A stretch of 64,000 bases of DNA, from NCBI GenBank assembly GCA_934486615.1, contig CAKSQO010000004.1, positions 95,275 to 159,274 on the forward strand, in the 5' to 3' direction. A program made the position numbers and the translations under genes. The notes under the pieces were generated by a model that worked only from the letters and a program-made list of their open reading frames with translations, was not told the DNA's origin and did not search any database. Source of the stretch: an uncultured Eubacteriales bacterium. GTDB lineage: Bacteria; Bacillota; Clostridia; Oscillospirales; Acutalibacteraceae. Shown here piece after piece: positions 25,322 through 34,151 of the stretch (its first letter is position 1; each line of letters starts with the position of its first letter).

Positions 25322-25876
25322 TCAGATTTCGAGAATTTCTTTTTCCTTGTCGGCGAGGGTGTCGTCGACGATTTTGATGTACTTGTCGGTGAGCTTCTGA
25401 ACGTCGCCCTCACCCTTTTTGACATCGTCCTCGGTCAGCTCGGAGTTTTTCTTCTTCTCCTTGAGTTTTTCCATCGCGTCGCGGCGAATGGAGCGGACGG
25501 CGACCTTGGACTCCTCGGCCATTTTACGGACCTCTTTGACAAGCTCCTTTCTTCTCTCCTCGGTAAGCGGAGGGAAGTTCAGGCGCAGCGTTCTGCCGTC
25601 GTTCTGGGGATTGATGCCGATGTCGGACGTAAGGATCGCTTTTTCAATCGACTTGAGCGACGACATATCCCACGGCTGAATAACAATCGAGCGCGCCTCA
25701 ACAACGGAGACGGCGGCCATCTGCTGAATCGGAGTCGGCACGCCGTAATAGTCGACGCTGATGCGGTCAAGAATGGCAGGCGATGCGCGACCCGCGCGGA
25801 CTGAGGAAAAGTCTCTCTCAAGAGCCTTTATGGTTTTGCCCATTTTTTCCTCGGCGATACGAAGCGTTTCTTTCAT
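25322..25876 (-). CDS. frr: Ribosome recycling factor
   Basis: Splits post-termination ribosomes with EF-G. The 184-residue protein has the standard length. It starts MKETLRIAEEKMGKTIKALE and contains the conserved FSSVRAGRASPAILDRISVD, YYGVPTPIQQMAAVSV and LRLNFPPLTEERRKELVK segments of the two-domain, tRNA-mimicking fold. It is 21 bases downstream of pyrH, the usual pyrH-frr pair. Confidence 0.98.
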   Translation of the reverse strand: MKETLRIAEEKMGKTIKALERDFSSVRAGRASPAILDRISVDYYGVPTPIQQMAAVSVVEARSIVIQPWDMSSLKSIEKAILTSDIGINPQNDGRTLRLNFPPLTEERRKELVKEVRKMAEESKVAVRSIRRDAMEKLKEKKKNSELTEDDVKKGEGDVQKLTDKYIKIVDDTLADKEKEILEI

Positions 25877-25897
25877 ACATATTCTCTCCTGTCACAA

Positions 25898-26602
25898 TTA
25901 TTTAACTATCGTTCCGATATTTTCACCCTGTACGGCGCGAACGATGTTGTCGGGGTCGGTAAGGTTGAACACCAGAATAGGCATATTGTTGTCAAGGCAC
26001 ATCGCCGCAGCAGTCGCGTCCATTACGTTCAGGTGCTTTTCGACGACCTCGGCAAGGCTTATCTCGTCGTACTTGGCGGCATTTGGGTTCTTTCTCGGGT
26101 CGCTGTCGTAAACTCCGTCGACGTTGGTGGCCTTGAAGATAACGTCGGCCTCGATCTCGCACGCGCGCAGAGCGGCGGCCGAGTCGGTCGAGCAGAACGG
26201 GTTGCCCGTGCCGCAGCCGAAAATGACGACCCTGCCCTTGTTGAGGTGGCTGACCGCGCGGTTGCGGATATACGGCTCGGCGACCTCATGCATGGCAATT
26301 GCGGTCTGAACTCTGACCTCAACGCCGAGCTGCTCAAGCGCGTCACACAGCGCGAGCGCGTTGATGGCGGTCGCGAGCATTCCCATATGGTCGGCGCGGG
26401 TGCGGTCCATCTTGCCGCTGGTGCGGCCGCGCCAGAAGTTGCCGCCGCCGACGACGATAGCAATCTCCACGCCCAGATCGGCGCACTTCTTGATACTTTT
26501 GCAAATAGTTAAAACGGTGTCAAAATCAAGGCCGGTGCCCTTTTCACCCGCGAGGACTTCGCCGCTGAGCTTGAGGAGCACGCGCTTGTACTTTACTGAC
26601 AT
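25898..26602 (-). CDS. pyrH: Uridylate kinase
   Basis: UMP kinase of the amino-acid-kinase fold, producing UDP. The 234-residue protein has [16 protein letters not shown] at the N-terminus, [14 protein letters not shown] in the phosphate-binding part, and [28 protein letters not shown] matches the bacterial PyrH C-terminal half. The ATG at 26602 follows GGAGGTGAT with ideal spacing; a longer in-frame reading crosses the promoter and is rejected. It is the first gene of the long operon to polC, with a promoter at 26631-26659. Confidence 0.97.
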   Translation of the reverse strand: MSVKYKRVLLKLSGEVLAGEKGTGLDFDTVLTICKSIKKCADLGVEIAIVVGGGNFWRGRTSGKMDRTRADHMGMLATAINALALCDALEQLGVEVRVQTAIAMHEVAEPYIRNRAVSHLNKGRVVIFGCGTGNPFCSTDSAAALRACEIEADVIFKATNVDGVYDSDPRKNPNAAKYDEISLAEVVEKHLNVMDATAAAMCLDNNMPILVFNLTDPDNIVRAVQGENIGTIVK

Positions 26603-26630
26603 CGGAATCACCTCCAAATTTACTGAATCT

Positions 26631-26659
26631 ATTTTACAATATTTGAGCCGCAAAGTAAA
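26631..26659 (-). promoter_or_regulatory. Sigma-A-type promoter for the pyrH-polC operon
   Basis: Minus-strand TTTACT (26654-26659), 17 bases, TAAAAT (26631-26636), immediately after the tsf terminator and about 30 bases before pyrH. Confidence 0.7.
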
Positions 26660-26692
26660 GCCCATATTAAAATTAACCGGAAAAATTCGCAC

Positions 26693-26726
26693 AAAAAAAT
26701 TACCGAGGCGGCAGTGCCTCGGTAAT
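26693..26726 (-). terminator. Intrinsic terminator after tsf
   Basis: An 11-bp stem ATTACCGAGGC (26699-26709) / GCCTCGGTAAT (26716-26726) with a seven-U run on the minus strand (26693-26699). It separates rpsB-tsf from the pyrH operon. Confidence 0.92.
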
Positions 26727-26743
26727 CCGAAAATCAAAATTGA

Positions 26744-27658
26744 TTATTTGACCATGCTGGCAACTTCGGCTGCGAAGTCGTCCTCTTTCTTAGCGATACC
26801 CTCGCCCTTCTCGTAGCGGACGTACTCAACGACCTTGATGTCGCCGCCGAGCTTCTTGGCAACGGAAGCGATGTACTGAGCAACGGTCATATCGCCGTCC
26901 TTAACGAACTCCTGCTCGAGCAGGCAGTTCTCCTTGAAGAACTTGCCCATCTTACCGGAAACGATCTTCTCAAGAACAGCCTCGGGCTTGCCGGCCATCT
27001 TCGGGTCCTCCTTCATCTGAGCGATGAGGATAGACTTCTCGTGGTCGAGAGCCTCGGCAGAAACATCAGCCTGATCGAGGTAGGTCGGGTTGACGGCAGC
27101 AATCTGCATGCATACGTCCTTAGCCATAACCTTGAAGTCCTCGGTAGCGGCGATCTCGGGAGCGGTATCGAACTTGGCGAGGACGCCGATCTTGCCGCCT
27201 GCATGGACATAGCTGGAAACGATGCCCTCATAGCGGGTGAAACGGCGGACCTTCATATTCTCGCGTACAACGAGGAAGTAGTCCTGAACCATCTGCTCAA
27301 CGGTCTTGCCGTCGGCAGAGCAGGCAAGCAGAGCGTCGAGGTCGGCAGGATTCTGCTCGAGAGCAACGCTTGCAATGTCGTTGCAGAGCTTCTTGAAGCC
27401 GTCGCCGCCGGCAACGAAGTCGGTCTCGGAGTTGACTTCGAGAACAACGCCCGCCTTATCGGTGGCAATAGCTACGACCTGACCCTCAGCTGCAACGCGG
27501 GCGGCCTTCTTAGCCTGGGAAGCGAGTCCCTTTTCACGAAGAACGTCAACGGCCTTTTCAATATCACCGTCGCACTCGACGAGAGCCTTTTTGCAGTCCA
27601 TCATGCCGCAGCCGGTCTTTTCGCGCAGAGCCTGTACATCTTTAGCGGTAAAAGTCAT
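26744..27658 (-). CDS. tsf: Translation elongation factor Ts
   Basis: Guanine nucleotide exchange factor for EF-Tu. The 304-residue protein begins TFTAKDVQALREKTGCGMMD with the UBA-like ribosome/EF-Tu domain and CKKALVE, followed by DVLREKGLASQAKKAARVAA. The two EF-Ts core subdomains follow, with VLEVNSETDFVAGGDGF. The second ATG (27658) is eight bases from AGGAGG, while the first (27664) is only two, so 27658 is chosen. It is the second gene after rpsB and is separated from it by a U-tailed hairpin. Confidence 0.97.
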   Translation of the reverse strand: MTFTAKDVQALREKTGCGMMDCKKALVECDGDIEKAVDVLREKGLASQAKKAARVAAEGQVVAIATDKAGVVLEVNSETDFVAGGDGFKKLCNDIASVALEQNPADLDALLACSADGKTVEQMVQDYFLVVRENMKVRRFTRYEGIVSSYVHAGGKIGVLAKFDTAPEIAATEDFKVMAKDVCMQIAAVNPTYLDQADVSAEALDHEKSILIAQMKEDPKMAGKPEAVLEKIVSGKMGKFFKENCLLEQEFVKDGDMTVAQYIASVAKKLGGDIKVVEYVRYEKGEGIAKKEDDFAAEVASMVK

Positions 27659-27689
27659 TTTCATTTCCTCCTGTTTCGTTTTTGAAGAA

Positions 27690-27719
27690 AAATGCCCGCG
27701 ATTTGAAAAGCGGGCATTT
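27690..27719 (-). terminator. rpsB-tsf intercistronic hairpin (attenuating terminator)
   Basis: A 10-bp perfect stem AAATGCCCGC (27690-27699) / GCGGGCATTT (27710-27719), followed on the minus strand by UUUCUUC. It lies between rpsB and tsf and probably terminates part of the transcripts, setting their ratio. Confidence 0.75.
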
Positions 27720-27733
27720 ATTTTGTTAAGAGC

Positions 27734-28465
27734 TTACTCGGCAGCTTCCTCGGTCTTTTCCTCGGCAGCGGCAGAGCCCTGCTCGCCCTGTCTGCCCTCG
27801 AGGACGGCATTGGCCATGGTGGAAGCGATGAGCTTGACAGCGCGGATAGCGTCGTCGTTGCCCGGGATCACATAGTCGATCTCGTCAGGATCGCAGTTGG
27901 TGTCAACGATAGCGACGATCGGAATGTTGAGCTTCTTGGCCTCGGAAACGGCGATTCTCTCCTTGCGCGGGTCAACAATGAACAGCGCAGCGGGGAGCTT
28001 CTTCATGTTCTGGATACCGCCGAGGTACTTCTCGAGCTTTTCGATCTCGAGGCGGAGCTTGATGACCTCTTTTTTCGGGAGAAGGTCGAAAGTGCCGTTC
28101 TCCTCCATCTTGCGCAGCTGATTGAGGCGCTTGATGCGAAGGGTGATGGTGTTGAAGTTGGTCATCATGCCGCCGAGCCATCTGGCGTTGACGTACGGCA
28201 TCTCGCAGCGCTCGGCCTCTTCCTTAACGGAATCCTGAGCCTGCTTCTTGGTTCCGACGAAAAGGATCTCCTTGCCGTCGAGAGCAAGATCGCGCACGAA
28301 GTTATAAGCAACCTCGAGGTTCTTTACGGTCTTCTGAAGGTCGATGATGTAGATACCGTTGCGCTCGGCAAAGATATACTCGGCCATCTTAGGGTTCCAT
28401 CTTCTGGTCTGATGACCGAAGTGAACGCCTGCCTCAAGAAGCTGTTTCATAGATACTACTGACAT
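27734..28465 (-). CDS. rpsB: 30S ribosomal protein S2
   Basis: Structural protein of the small subunit, needed for S1 binding and initiation. The 243-residue protein has the standard start [32 protein letters not shown], the conserved [15 protein letters not shown], and [11 protein letters not shown]. The C-terminus is an acidic Glu/Ala tail. AAAGGAGG precedes the ATG. It is the first gene of rpsB-tsf, with a promoter at 28579-28607 and a leader of about 105 bases that may hold an autoregulatory S2 site. Confidence 0.98.
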   Translation of the reverse strand: MSVVSMKQLLEAGVHFGHQTRRWNPKMAEYIFAERNGIYIIDLQKTVKNLEVAYNFVRDLALDGKEILFVGTKKQAQDSVKEEAERCEMPYVNARWLGGMMTNFNTITLRIKRLNQLRKMEENGTFDLLPKKEVIKLRLEIEKLEKYLGGIQNMKKLPAALFIVDPRKERIAVSEAKKLNIPIVAIVDTNCDPDEIDYVIPGNDDAIRAVKLIASTMANAVLEGRQGEQGSAAAEEKTEEAAE

Positions 28466-28572
28466 TGAAATATCCTCCTTTTGTTTTTACCTCCGCTGCG
28501 GTCGTCCCCCGACGGCACCCTCAAAAAAAGGGCACTTGCCGCCGAAATCGCGCAGCGTGCGTAATAAATCAC
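28466..28572 (-). promoter_or_regulatory. rpsB mRNA leader, possible S2 autoregulatory site
   Basis: About 105 bases separate the predicted transcription start from rpsB. The leader has GGCAAGUGCCC followed by a seven-U run, then GAGGGUGCCGUCGGGGGACG, in which the CGUC/GACG parts can pair. Structured leaders before rpsB bind S2 in several bacteria; whether this one does is inference. Confidence 0.4.
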
Positions 28573-28578
28573 CGAGTT

Positions 28579-28607
28579 ATTATATCACGGACAAGTCAAG
28601 ATTGCAA
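28579..28607 (-). promoter_or_regulatory. Sigma-A-type promoter for rpsB-tsf
   Basis: Minus-strand TTGCAA (28602-28607), 17 bases, TATAAT (28579-28584). Confidence 0.8.
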
Positions 28608-28869
28608 GCATTATTTTTGCAAATTCTGCATTTTCGCGGTCATCGTGATTTTGCGCTGAAATTCGGTACGTTTTCAGGCAAACCAGCCCGCGCAAGCGCG
28701 CACGGTGCCTACCGCGAAACGGACGCAGCAACGCCGCAGACCGACCACGGCACGCCGCACGAATACATATCGCCGTTTATAATGTGCGCTCCGCGCGGCT
28801 CATATGTACGCACCGCTTCTTCGCGCTCCGCTCACCTCTTACTGCACAAGCCGCAGCCCCGTTTCCCTC
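28608..28869. other. Intergenic stretch without supported gene
   Basis: Between the rpsB promoter and the end of the PRC-barrel gene. It is GC-rich and open in several frames, but no reading has a ribosome-binding site or recognisable protein. The word GCGCTCCGC occurs twice (near 28790 and 28829). No clear terminator for the PRC-barrel gene is seen. Confidence 0.5.
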
Positions 28870-29160
28870 TCACGGATTGCCGAAAAGCCCGCCTAAGAAC
28901 CTGCGCTTGCGGCGAGGACGCGGCGGCGTGCAGTTGACGAGCACCGCGTCCTCGCCTATCACCTCGATGTCGCCCCACGGGATAACGCAGTCGTCCTCCC
29001 TGCCGAGCAAACCGAAGCACTTGTAGCGGCCGTATATGATAACGGCGATCACGCGTGCGTCGCAGGTGTCGACCTCAACGTCGCTGACGCAGCCGAGCGC
29101 TGTGCCGTCGCCGATACAGATCACGTCCTTGTTTCTCAGATCCTGAACTCTGCATCGCAT
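28870..29160 (-). CDS. YlmC/YmxH-family PRC-barrel sporulation protein
   Basis: A 96-residue PRC-barrel domain protein of the YlmC/YmxH family, small proteins linked to sporulation in Bacillus and Clostridia. It starts MRCRVQDLRNKDVICIGDGT and contains the barrel core LGCVSDVEVDTCDARVIAVI and IIYGRYKCFGLLGREDDCVI, then IPWGDIEVIGEDAVLVN. A basic Arg/Lys tail (PPRPRRKRRFL) follows. The ATG at 29160 has GGAGGGG seven bases upstream; longer readings lack support. It lies 49 bases after rpoD and may be co-transcribed. Its precise role is not known. Confidence 0.82.
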   Translation of the reverse strand: MRCRVQDLRNKDVICIGDGTALGCVSDVEVDTCDARVIAVIIYGRYKCFGLLGREDDCVIPWGDIEVIGEDAVLVNCTPPRPRRKRRFLGGLFGNP

Positions 29161-29209
29161 ATAAATACCCCTCCCGTACATTATATGCACGGCAGGGGCA
29201 AAGCGTTAA

Positions 29210-30253
29210 TTATTTATCTCTGAACTTGCTGCTGCGAACAGGGTGTCTGAGCTTTCTGAGCGCCTTGGCTTCGATCTGGCGAATACGCTCGCGGGTGACC
29301 TGAAACTGCTCGCCGACCTGCTCGAGAGTGTGGCAGCGGCCGTCCTCAAGGCCGAAGCGCAGGCGGATAACCGCCTCCTCGCGCGGAGTGAGCGTCTTGA
29401 GCACGCTGTCGATGTCCTCGTTGGTGATGGTCTTGAGTGCAGCGTCATCCGGCGCAAGCGCATCCTCGTCGCGAATGAAGTCCATCAGGCGGCTGTCCTC
29501 CTCGGGACCGATAGGAGTTTCCATAGAAACCGTCTCCTGCGCCACACGCATAATCTCTCTTACGCGCTCAACAGGCATATCCATCACTTCGGCAATCTGA
29601 TCCTCGGACGGCTCGCTGCCGTTTTCATGCAGCAGCTGACTCTGAACTTTTTTCAGCCGGTTGATAGTCTCAACCATATGCACGGGGATTCGTATGGTAC
29701 GCGCCTGATCGGCTATTGCGCGGGTGATGGCTTGTCTGATCCACCAAGTCGCGTATGTTGAGAACTTGAAGCCCTTGGTATGGTCGAATTTCTCAACCGC
29801 TTTGATAAGGCCGACGTTGCCCTCCTGAATAAGATCGAGAAAGTGCATGCCGCGGCCGACATAGCGCTTTGCGATGCTGACGACGAGGCGGAGGTTAGCC
29901 TCGGTCAGGCGCTTTTTTGCCTTTTCGTCGCCCTCGAGTATCTTTTCGGCAAGCTCCTTTTCCTCCTCGGACGAAAGCAGCGGCACGCGTCCGATCTCTT
30001 TAAGGTAGAGCTTAACAGGGTCGTCGAGCGCAATGTTGTCGAAGGTTATGGCCTCGTCGAGCTCCTCGCTCTCAGCTTCCTCCATTTCGAGATCCTCGAC
30101 GGTCGGCTCATCGGCCATAATGTCGATATCAAGGTCAAGCAGAGGAGCGTCCTCGTCGATATTGTTCATCGTCAGGTCGGCTGCGGCCTTGTCAATATCG
30201 TAATCTTCCTCCCTGAGACCGCTCTGATCCTTTTCGTAATCCATTGAATTCAT
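29210..30253 (-). CDS. rpoD: Primary RNA polymerase sigma factor (RpoD/SigA)
   Basis: Housekeeping sigma factor. The 347-residue protein has an acidic N-terminus and region 1.2 ([18 protein letters not shown]). Region 2 has [18 protein letters not shown] and [18 protein letters not shown], followed by [14 protein letters not shown]. Region 3 follows, then region 4.2 ([29 protein letters not shown]). GGAG is eight bases before the ATG. The start codon directly abuts the dnaG stop, the classic dnaG-rpoD pair. The many TTGACA/TATAAT-like promoters in this window fit this factor. Confidence 0.98.
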   Translation of the reverse strand: MNSMDYEKDQSGLREEDYDIDKAAADLTMNNIDEDAPLLDLDIDIMADEPTVEDLEMEEAESEELDEAITFDNIALDDPVKLYLKEIGRVPLLSSEEEKELAEKILEGDEKAKKRLTEANLRLVVSIAKRYVGRGMHFLDLIQEGNVGLIKAVEKFDHTKGFKFSTYATWWIRQAITRAIADQARTIRIPVHMVETINRLKKVQSQLLHENGSEPSEDQIAEVMDMPVERVREIMRVAQETVSMETPIGPEEDSRLMDFIRDEDALAPDDAALKTITNEDIDSVLKTLTPREEAVIRLRFGLEDGRCHTLEQVGEQFQVTRERIRQIEAKALRKLRHPVRSSKFRDK

Positions 30254-32020
30254 TTATTGTTCTCCTCTCTTGGTTTTACCTATTTCCTGAAGTTTTTTTG
30301 CCCAGTCCGCGTCGGTCAGTCCCGTCGTTTCGGCGGCAGAGAGCTTGCTTTTCTCTGCGCGCAGAGTTTTTATACAGTCGTAAAGCTCCGCCTGCGCAAC
30401 GTCGCCCGAGACGGGGGCGTTCGTCATCTCAACTATTCTGCCCATTTCGTCGGGCGTAAAGTCGCCGCCGAACAGGCTGATGTCGGGCGTTATACCGCCG
30501 GTGAGCATTTCTTCAAGCCGCTCAAACACGCGGCGATTGAAGTCGGTAACAAAATCATCGGCACTTACATCGCAGCCGTCGAACAGCGCAGGATGGTACA
30601 TCAGTATGCGAATCACGCGCTCTTCGGCCACGGCGGCGCGCAGGAAGCGGCTGCGCTGCGGATTGACGCGGTCATTTGCGCTCGGCTTTGCGACCGCTTC
30701 GCGAACAAACTTTTTCTTTTCGCCCGCGCGTTTGCGGCGGCCGATGTACTCGATCTCGCGGTTTATCGAATCAAGCGGTATATCGAAGCGCTGCGCCAGC
30801 CTGCCCGCGTAAAGCGCGCGCGCTATGCTGTCGCCGACACCCGCGAGTATGGTCGACGCCTCACGCAGATAGCCGAGCTTACCCGAATCGCTTTCAAGAT
30901 CGAACTTGCTCTCGGCGGCCGACAGGCGGTATTCGATGTCGTTGCCCGCGCCGTCCAAAAGCGCCTTGAAGCGCTCGGGTCCGAACTTCTTGATATATTC
31001 GTCGGGGTCTTTCGCATCGGGCAGACGCAGCACCCTGACGCTCACACCCGTGGCGGAGAGTATCCCGATGGTGCGGTTGGTTGACTTCTCGCCCGCAGCA
31101 TCGGCATCCATCGTGACGATGATCTCGTCGGTGTAGCGCGCAAGCAGCCGTGCCTGCTCCTCGGTAAACGAAGTGCCGCACGCGGCGACCGCATTATCAA
31201 AGCCCGCCTGATGCATCGCGATAACGTCCATGTACCCTTCGCAGAGGATAAGCCCCTTGCGCTTGGAGTTCTTTGCCAAATTCATGGCATAGACGTTGAA
31301 GCTCTTTTTATAAACGGGCGTGTCCGACGTGTTGATGTATTTCGCGGGCGAGTCGTCGCCCGGCATAATTCTGCCGCCGAACGCGATGACGTTGCCGCGC
31401 AGGTCGATTATCGGGTACATCACCCTTTTACGGAAGCGGTCGTAGCAGCCCGAAGCGTTTTTGTTCGGGTTGACAAGGTCGGCCTGAATAAGCTCGCTGT
31501 CGCTGTAGCCCAAGCCCTTCATATGGTTATAGAGGTCGCGCCACGAGTCGGGCGAGTAGCCCAGCCCGAAGCGGCGTATCGTGTTCATCGTCAGCCCACG
31601 GTCGGTCAGGTACTCGAGCGCTTTCTTTCCTCCGGGAGCTACGAGCTGCTCGTGGAAAAAGCGCGCTGCGGCACGGTTTATCTCGTATATCCGCATACGC
31701 AGCCGCTGCATCGAGTCGTCGTAGCCCTCGTCGGGCATTTGCAGCCCGGCGCGGTCGGCGAGCATATGCACGGCCTCCATATAGTCGACGTTCTCGATCT
31801 TCATCTGGAACGTGATAACGTCGCCGCCGGCTCCGCAGCCGAAGCAGTAAAACGAGCCGTTTTGCGGATATAGCGTGAACGAGCCTGTTTTCTCGTTATG
31901 AAACGGGCACAGTCCGACAAGATTGCTGCCCCGCCGCTTCATGGTGACGTACTGTGAGACAACGCTCTCGATGTCGTTTCTGAGTTTTATTTCCTGAATA
32001 AAAGTGTCGTTAAGCCTCAC
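30254..32020 (-). CDS. dnaG: DNA primase
   Basis: Makes RNA primers for replication. With the GTG at 32020 (AAGGAGG eight bases upstream) it is 588 residues. The N-terminal zinc-binding domain shows GLCPFHNEKTGSF and FYCFGCGAGGDV. The TOPRIM core has LILCEGYMDVIAMHQAGF and the metal site TMDADAAGEKSTNRTI. The C-terminal DnaB-binding domain ends the protein. A longer in-frame ATG at 32098 would overlap dgt and is rejected. It lies 34 bases downstream of dgt and abuts rpoD. Confidence 0.97.
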   Translation of the reverse strand: MRLNDTFIQEIKLRNDIESVVSQYVTMKRRGSNLVGLCPFHNEKTGSFTLYPQNGSFYCFGCGAGGDVITFQMKIENVDYMEAVHMLADRAGLQMPDEGYDDSMQRLRMRIYEINRAAARFFHEQLVAPGGKKALEYLTDRGLTMNTIRRFGLGYSPDSWRDLYNHMKGLGYSDSELIQADLVNPNKNASGCYDRFRKRVMYPIIDLRGNVIAFGGRIMPGDDSPAKYINTSDTPVYKKSFNVYAMNLAKNSKRKGLILCEGYMDVIAMHQAGFDNAVAACGTSFTEEQARLLARYTDEIIVTMDADAAGEKSTNRTIGILSATGVSVRVLRLPDAKDPDEYIKKFGPERFKALLDGAGNDIEYRLSAAESKFDLESDSGKLGYLREASTILAGVGDSIARALYAGRLAQRFDIPLDSINREIEYIGRRKRAGEKKKFVREAVAKPSANDRVNPQRSRFLRAAVAEERVIRILMYHPALFDGCDVSADDFVTDFNRRVFERLEEMLTGGITPDISLFGGDFTPDEMGRIVEMTNAPVSGDVAQAELYDCIKTLRAEKSKLSAAETTGLTDADWAKKLQEIGKTKRGEQ

Positions 32021-32054
32021 CGTATCGCCCTCCTTTTCGGCTGTCAGATTGATT

Positions 32055-33062
32055 TCACGCCTTCCACGAATGAGGAATGAACAGCTCCTCAAACGCAAAC
32101 TCGGCGTAGCGGTCGGTCATACCCGCAATGTGGTCGGTCGCAGCGCGCTCTGCGCCCTCGCTTTCAACGATGAAAGCATACTCCGAGGGTATCTTTTCGG
32201 TATGAGCGACATAATATTCATAAAGCCATTTTATAAGGTCGCCGACCTTGCTTTCCTCTCCCTTTGCGACAGGGTTGGTGTAGACGCTTGCAAACAGAAA
32301 TTTATGCAGCGCGTCGTATTTTTCGGCAATGTCGGGCGGCATTAAAATATCGTCCCCGCTTGCTTCGACGACCGATTTTACAAGCGTGTTTATGCGCTCG
32401 GATTTGGTGAAGCCGAGCTTTTCCCTTATGTCGAGCGGAATGTCGTTTTCAGTCAGGATTCCCGCGCGCACGGCGTCCTCAATGTCGTGATTTATGTAGG
32501 CGATGCGGTCGCTGACGCGGACTATCCTGCCCTCGAGAGTGTACGCCCACTCGCCGCCTGTGTGGCGCTCGATGCCGTTGCGGACTTCCTTAGTCAAATT
32601 CAGCCCCTTGCCGTGCTTTTCGAGCTTTTCGACAACGCGTACGCTCTGCTCATAGTGGCGGAAGCCGCCCGGAAAGCACTCGTTGAGCGCGCGCTCGCCC
32701 GCGTGGCCGAACGGAGTGTGCCCGAGGTCATGCGCCATGGCTATCGCCTCGGTCAAATCCTCGTTAAGGCGCAGCGCACGCGCGATGGTGCGCGCGATCT
32801 GCGACACCTCGATAGTGTGGGTCAGGCGGGTGCGGTAGTGGTCGCCCTCGGGTGAGAGAAAGACCTGCGTTTTATGCTTTAAGCGGCGGAAAGAGCGCGA
32901 GTGCACCACTCGGTCGCGGTCGCGCTGATAGCAGGTGCGCAGCTCGCACGGCTCTTCGGGTGTATCGCGCCCCAAAGAAGAGTCGCTCAACGCCGCCCTC
33001 GGGCTGAGCACAAGGTGCTCGACCTGCTCGCTGTATTCGCGCGGACAAGTTGCTTGGGTCAT
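32055..33062 (-). CDS. dgt: Deoxyguanosinetriphosphate triphosphohydrolase-like protein
   Basis: HD-domain dNTP triphosphohydrolase of the Dgt family that removes tripolyphosphate from deoxynucleotides. The 335-residue protein has the substrate-site segment HSRSFRRLKHKTQVFL, then RLTHTIEVSQIART with the first His. The HD motif is AMAHDLGHTPFGHAGE, and VRVSDRIAYINHDIED carries the last metal Asp. The ATG at 33062 has AAAGGCGG seven bases upstream. dgt-dnaG-rpoD is a conserved Clostridia arrangement. A weak TTTATG-16-TATAAC pair lies between yigZ and this gene. Confidence 0.93.
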   Translation of the reverse strand: MTQATCPREYSEQVEHLVLSPRAALSDSSLGRDTPEEPCELRTCYQRDRDRVVHSRSFRRLKHKTQVFLSPEGDHYRTRLTHTIEVSQIARTIARALRLNEDLTEAIAMAHDLGHTPFGHAGERALNECFPGGFRHYEQSVRVVEKLEKHGKGLNLTKEVRNGIERHTGGEWAYTLEGRIVRVSDRIAYINHDIEDAVRAGILTENDIPLDIREKLGFTKSERINTLVKSVVEASGDDILMPPDIAEKYDALHKFLFASVYTNPVAKGEESKVGDLIKWLYEYYVAHTEKIPSEYAFIVESEGAERAATDHIAGMTDRYAEFAFEELFIPHSWKA

Positions 33063-33128
33063 ATTTCTGCCGCCTTTCATTTTGTATTCTGTTATATTAT
33101 TCGACAAAAACGCATAAAACCCTCTTTT

Positions 33129-33752
33129 TTATTTAAATGCGGCGAAGCGCGTGCCGAGCTCTTCGACCTGCGCGCGTCCGTTTGATGCGTCGGTCACGGC
33201 GGCTTTGAGCGTGCCGAGGTCGTCGAGCTTGACGGAGAATATAAGCTCGACCCCGTCGGAGAAGCGCGTGTCGCGGTCGATAACTCCGAAGCCAGCGACA
33301 AGCGCGTCGAGCTTGCCGTACATATGATAATCGCACCCGAGCCTGCAGTCGGCGACGGTGTTCATCGTAATTATGCCCGCTGCCTCCAAGGCGACGCTCG
33401 CCGCGTGGGAATAGGCGCGCACAAGTCCTCCCGCGCCGAGCAGCACGCCGCCGAAGTAGCGCGTGGTGACCACGCACACGTCGGTCACACCGGACTTCAG
33501 CAGCACATCGAGCGTAGGCATACCCGCCGTGCCCTGCGGCTCGGAATCGTCTGAATAGCGGCGCACAAAGCCGTCCTTGAGCGCATAGGCGTACACATTG
33601 TGCGTTGCGTCCCAGAACTCGGAGCGGCGGGCGTTGATGAAATCGACCGCCTGCTGCTCGCTGCTTATCGGCATTGCGGCACCGATAAAGCGCGAACGGC
33701 GCTCCTCAAATTCGGCAGCTCCGAACTGCCTTACGGTCTTGTAGCTGTCCAT
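33129..33752 (-). CDS. yigZ: YigZ-family (IMPACT/UPF0029) protein
   Basis: A 207-residue member of the YigZ/YvyE family, related to eukaryotic IMPACT. Its biochemical role is unsettled, possibly translation-linked. The N-terminal domain contains KDGFVRRYSDDSEPQGTAGM and TTRYFGGVLLGAGGLVRAYS, which are the family signatures. The C-terminal EF-G-like domain (CDYHMYGKLDALVAGF) ends the protein. It lies 66 bases upstream of dgt in the same direction. Confidence 0.92.
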   Translation of the reverse strand: MDSYKTVRQFGAAEFEERRSRFIGAAMPISSEQQAVDFINARRSEFWDATHNVYAYALKDGFVRRYSDDSEPQGTAGMPTLDVLLKSGVTDVCVVTTRYFGGVLLGAGGLVRAYSHAASVALEAAGIITMNTVADCRLGCDYHMYGKLDALVAGFGVIDRDTRFSDGVELIFSVKLDDLGTLKAAVTDASNGRAQVEELGTRFAAFK

Positions 33753-33791
33753 TCCGCTCCCCTTTCCAAATTTTTATATCCATATACGAAT

Positions 33792-33822
33792 AATTCCGCA
33801 ATCGAAGACCGATTGCGGAATT
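33792..33822 (-). terminator. Perfect hairpin downstream of rpmE
   Basis: A 13-bp perfect stem AATTCCGCAATCG (33792-33804) / CGATTGCGGAATT (33810-33822) with a five-base loop, 31 bases after rpmE. The following minus-strand sequence AUUCGUAUAUG is only moderately U-rich. Confidence 0.7.
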
Positions 33823-33853
33823 ACAAAACAACTGATATAAACAGGTAAAACGA

Positions 33854-34060
33854 TTATTTGTCCTGAATATTGAAACGCTTCTTAAACCTGTCAACTCGAC
33901 CGCCGGTGTCAACCAGTTTCTGCTTACCGGTAAAGAAAGGGTGGCAGTTTGAGCAAATGTCGAGACGAATATTGTCCTTGGTAGAACGGGTCTCAAACTC
34001 GGCTCCGCAAGCGCATCTGATTACGGTCGTTTCGTACTTCGGATGGATTCCCTTTTTCAT
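33854..34060 (-). CDS. rpmE: 50S ribosomal protein L31 (zinc-containing type)
   Basis: Large-subunit protein L31. The 68-residue sequence starts [20 protein letters not shown] and keeps the four zinc cysteines (C16, C18, C36, C39 in CSNCHPFF). It is therefore the zinc-binding C+ form rather than the zinc-independent paralogue. [19 protein letters not shown] completes the family pattern. AGAGGTGA precedes the ATG. It has its own promoter (34106-34134) and a downstream hairpin, so it is probably monocistronic. Confidence 0.97.
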   Translation of the reverse strand: MKKGIHPKYETTVIRCACGAEFETRSTKDNIRLDICSNCHPFFTGKQKLVDTGGRVDRFKKRFNIQDK

Positions 34061-34105
34061 TACATAGTCACCTCTTTCTCTTTACATTGAGTCATTAACG
34101 AAGTA

Positions 34106-34134
34106 ATGATAGCACATCACTCGACCAAATGCAA
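34106..34134 (-). promoter_or_regulatory. Sigma-A-type promoter for rpmE
   Basis: Minus-strand TTGCAT (34129-34134), 17 bases, TATCAT (34106-34111), placed just after the addA stop. Confidence 0.75.
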
Positions 34135-34151
34135 GTGTTTTTTAATATTTT

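Noticed and set aside
28536..28937. Plus-strand frame in the gap between rpsB and the PRC-barrel gene
   Set aside because: It crosses the rpsB promoter and the 3' end of the PRC-barrel gene, has no ribosome-binding site, and its translation is low-complexity Arg/Ser/Ala.
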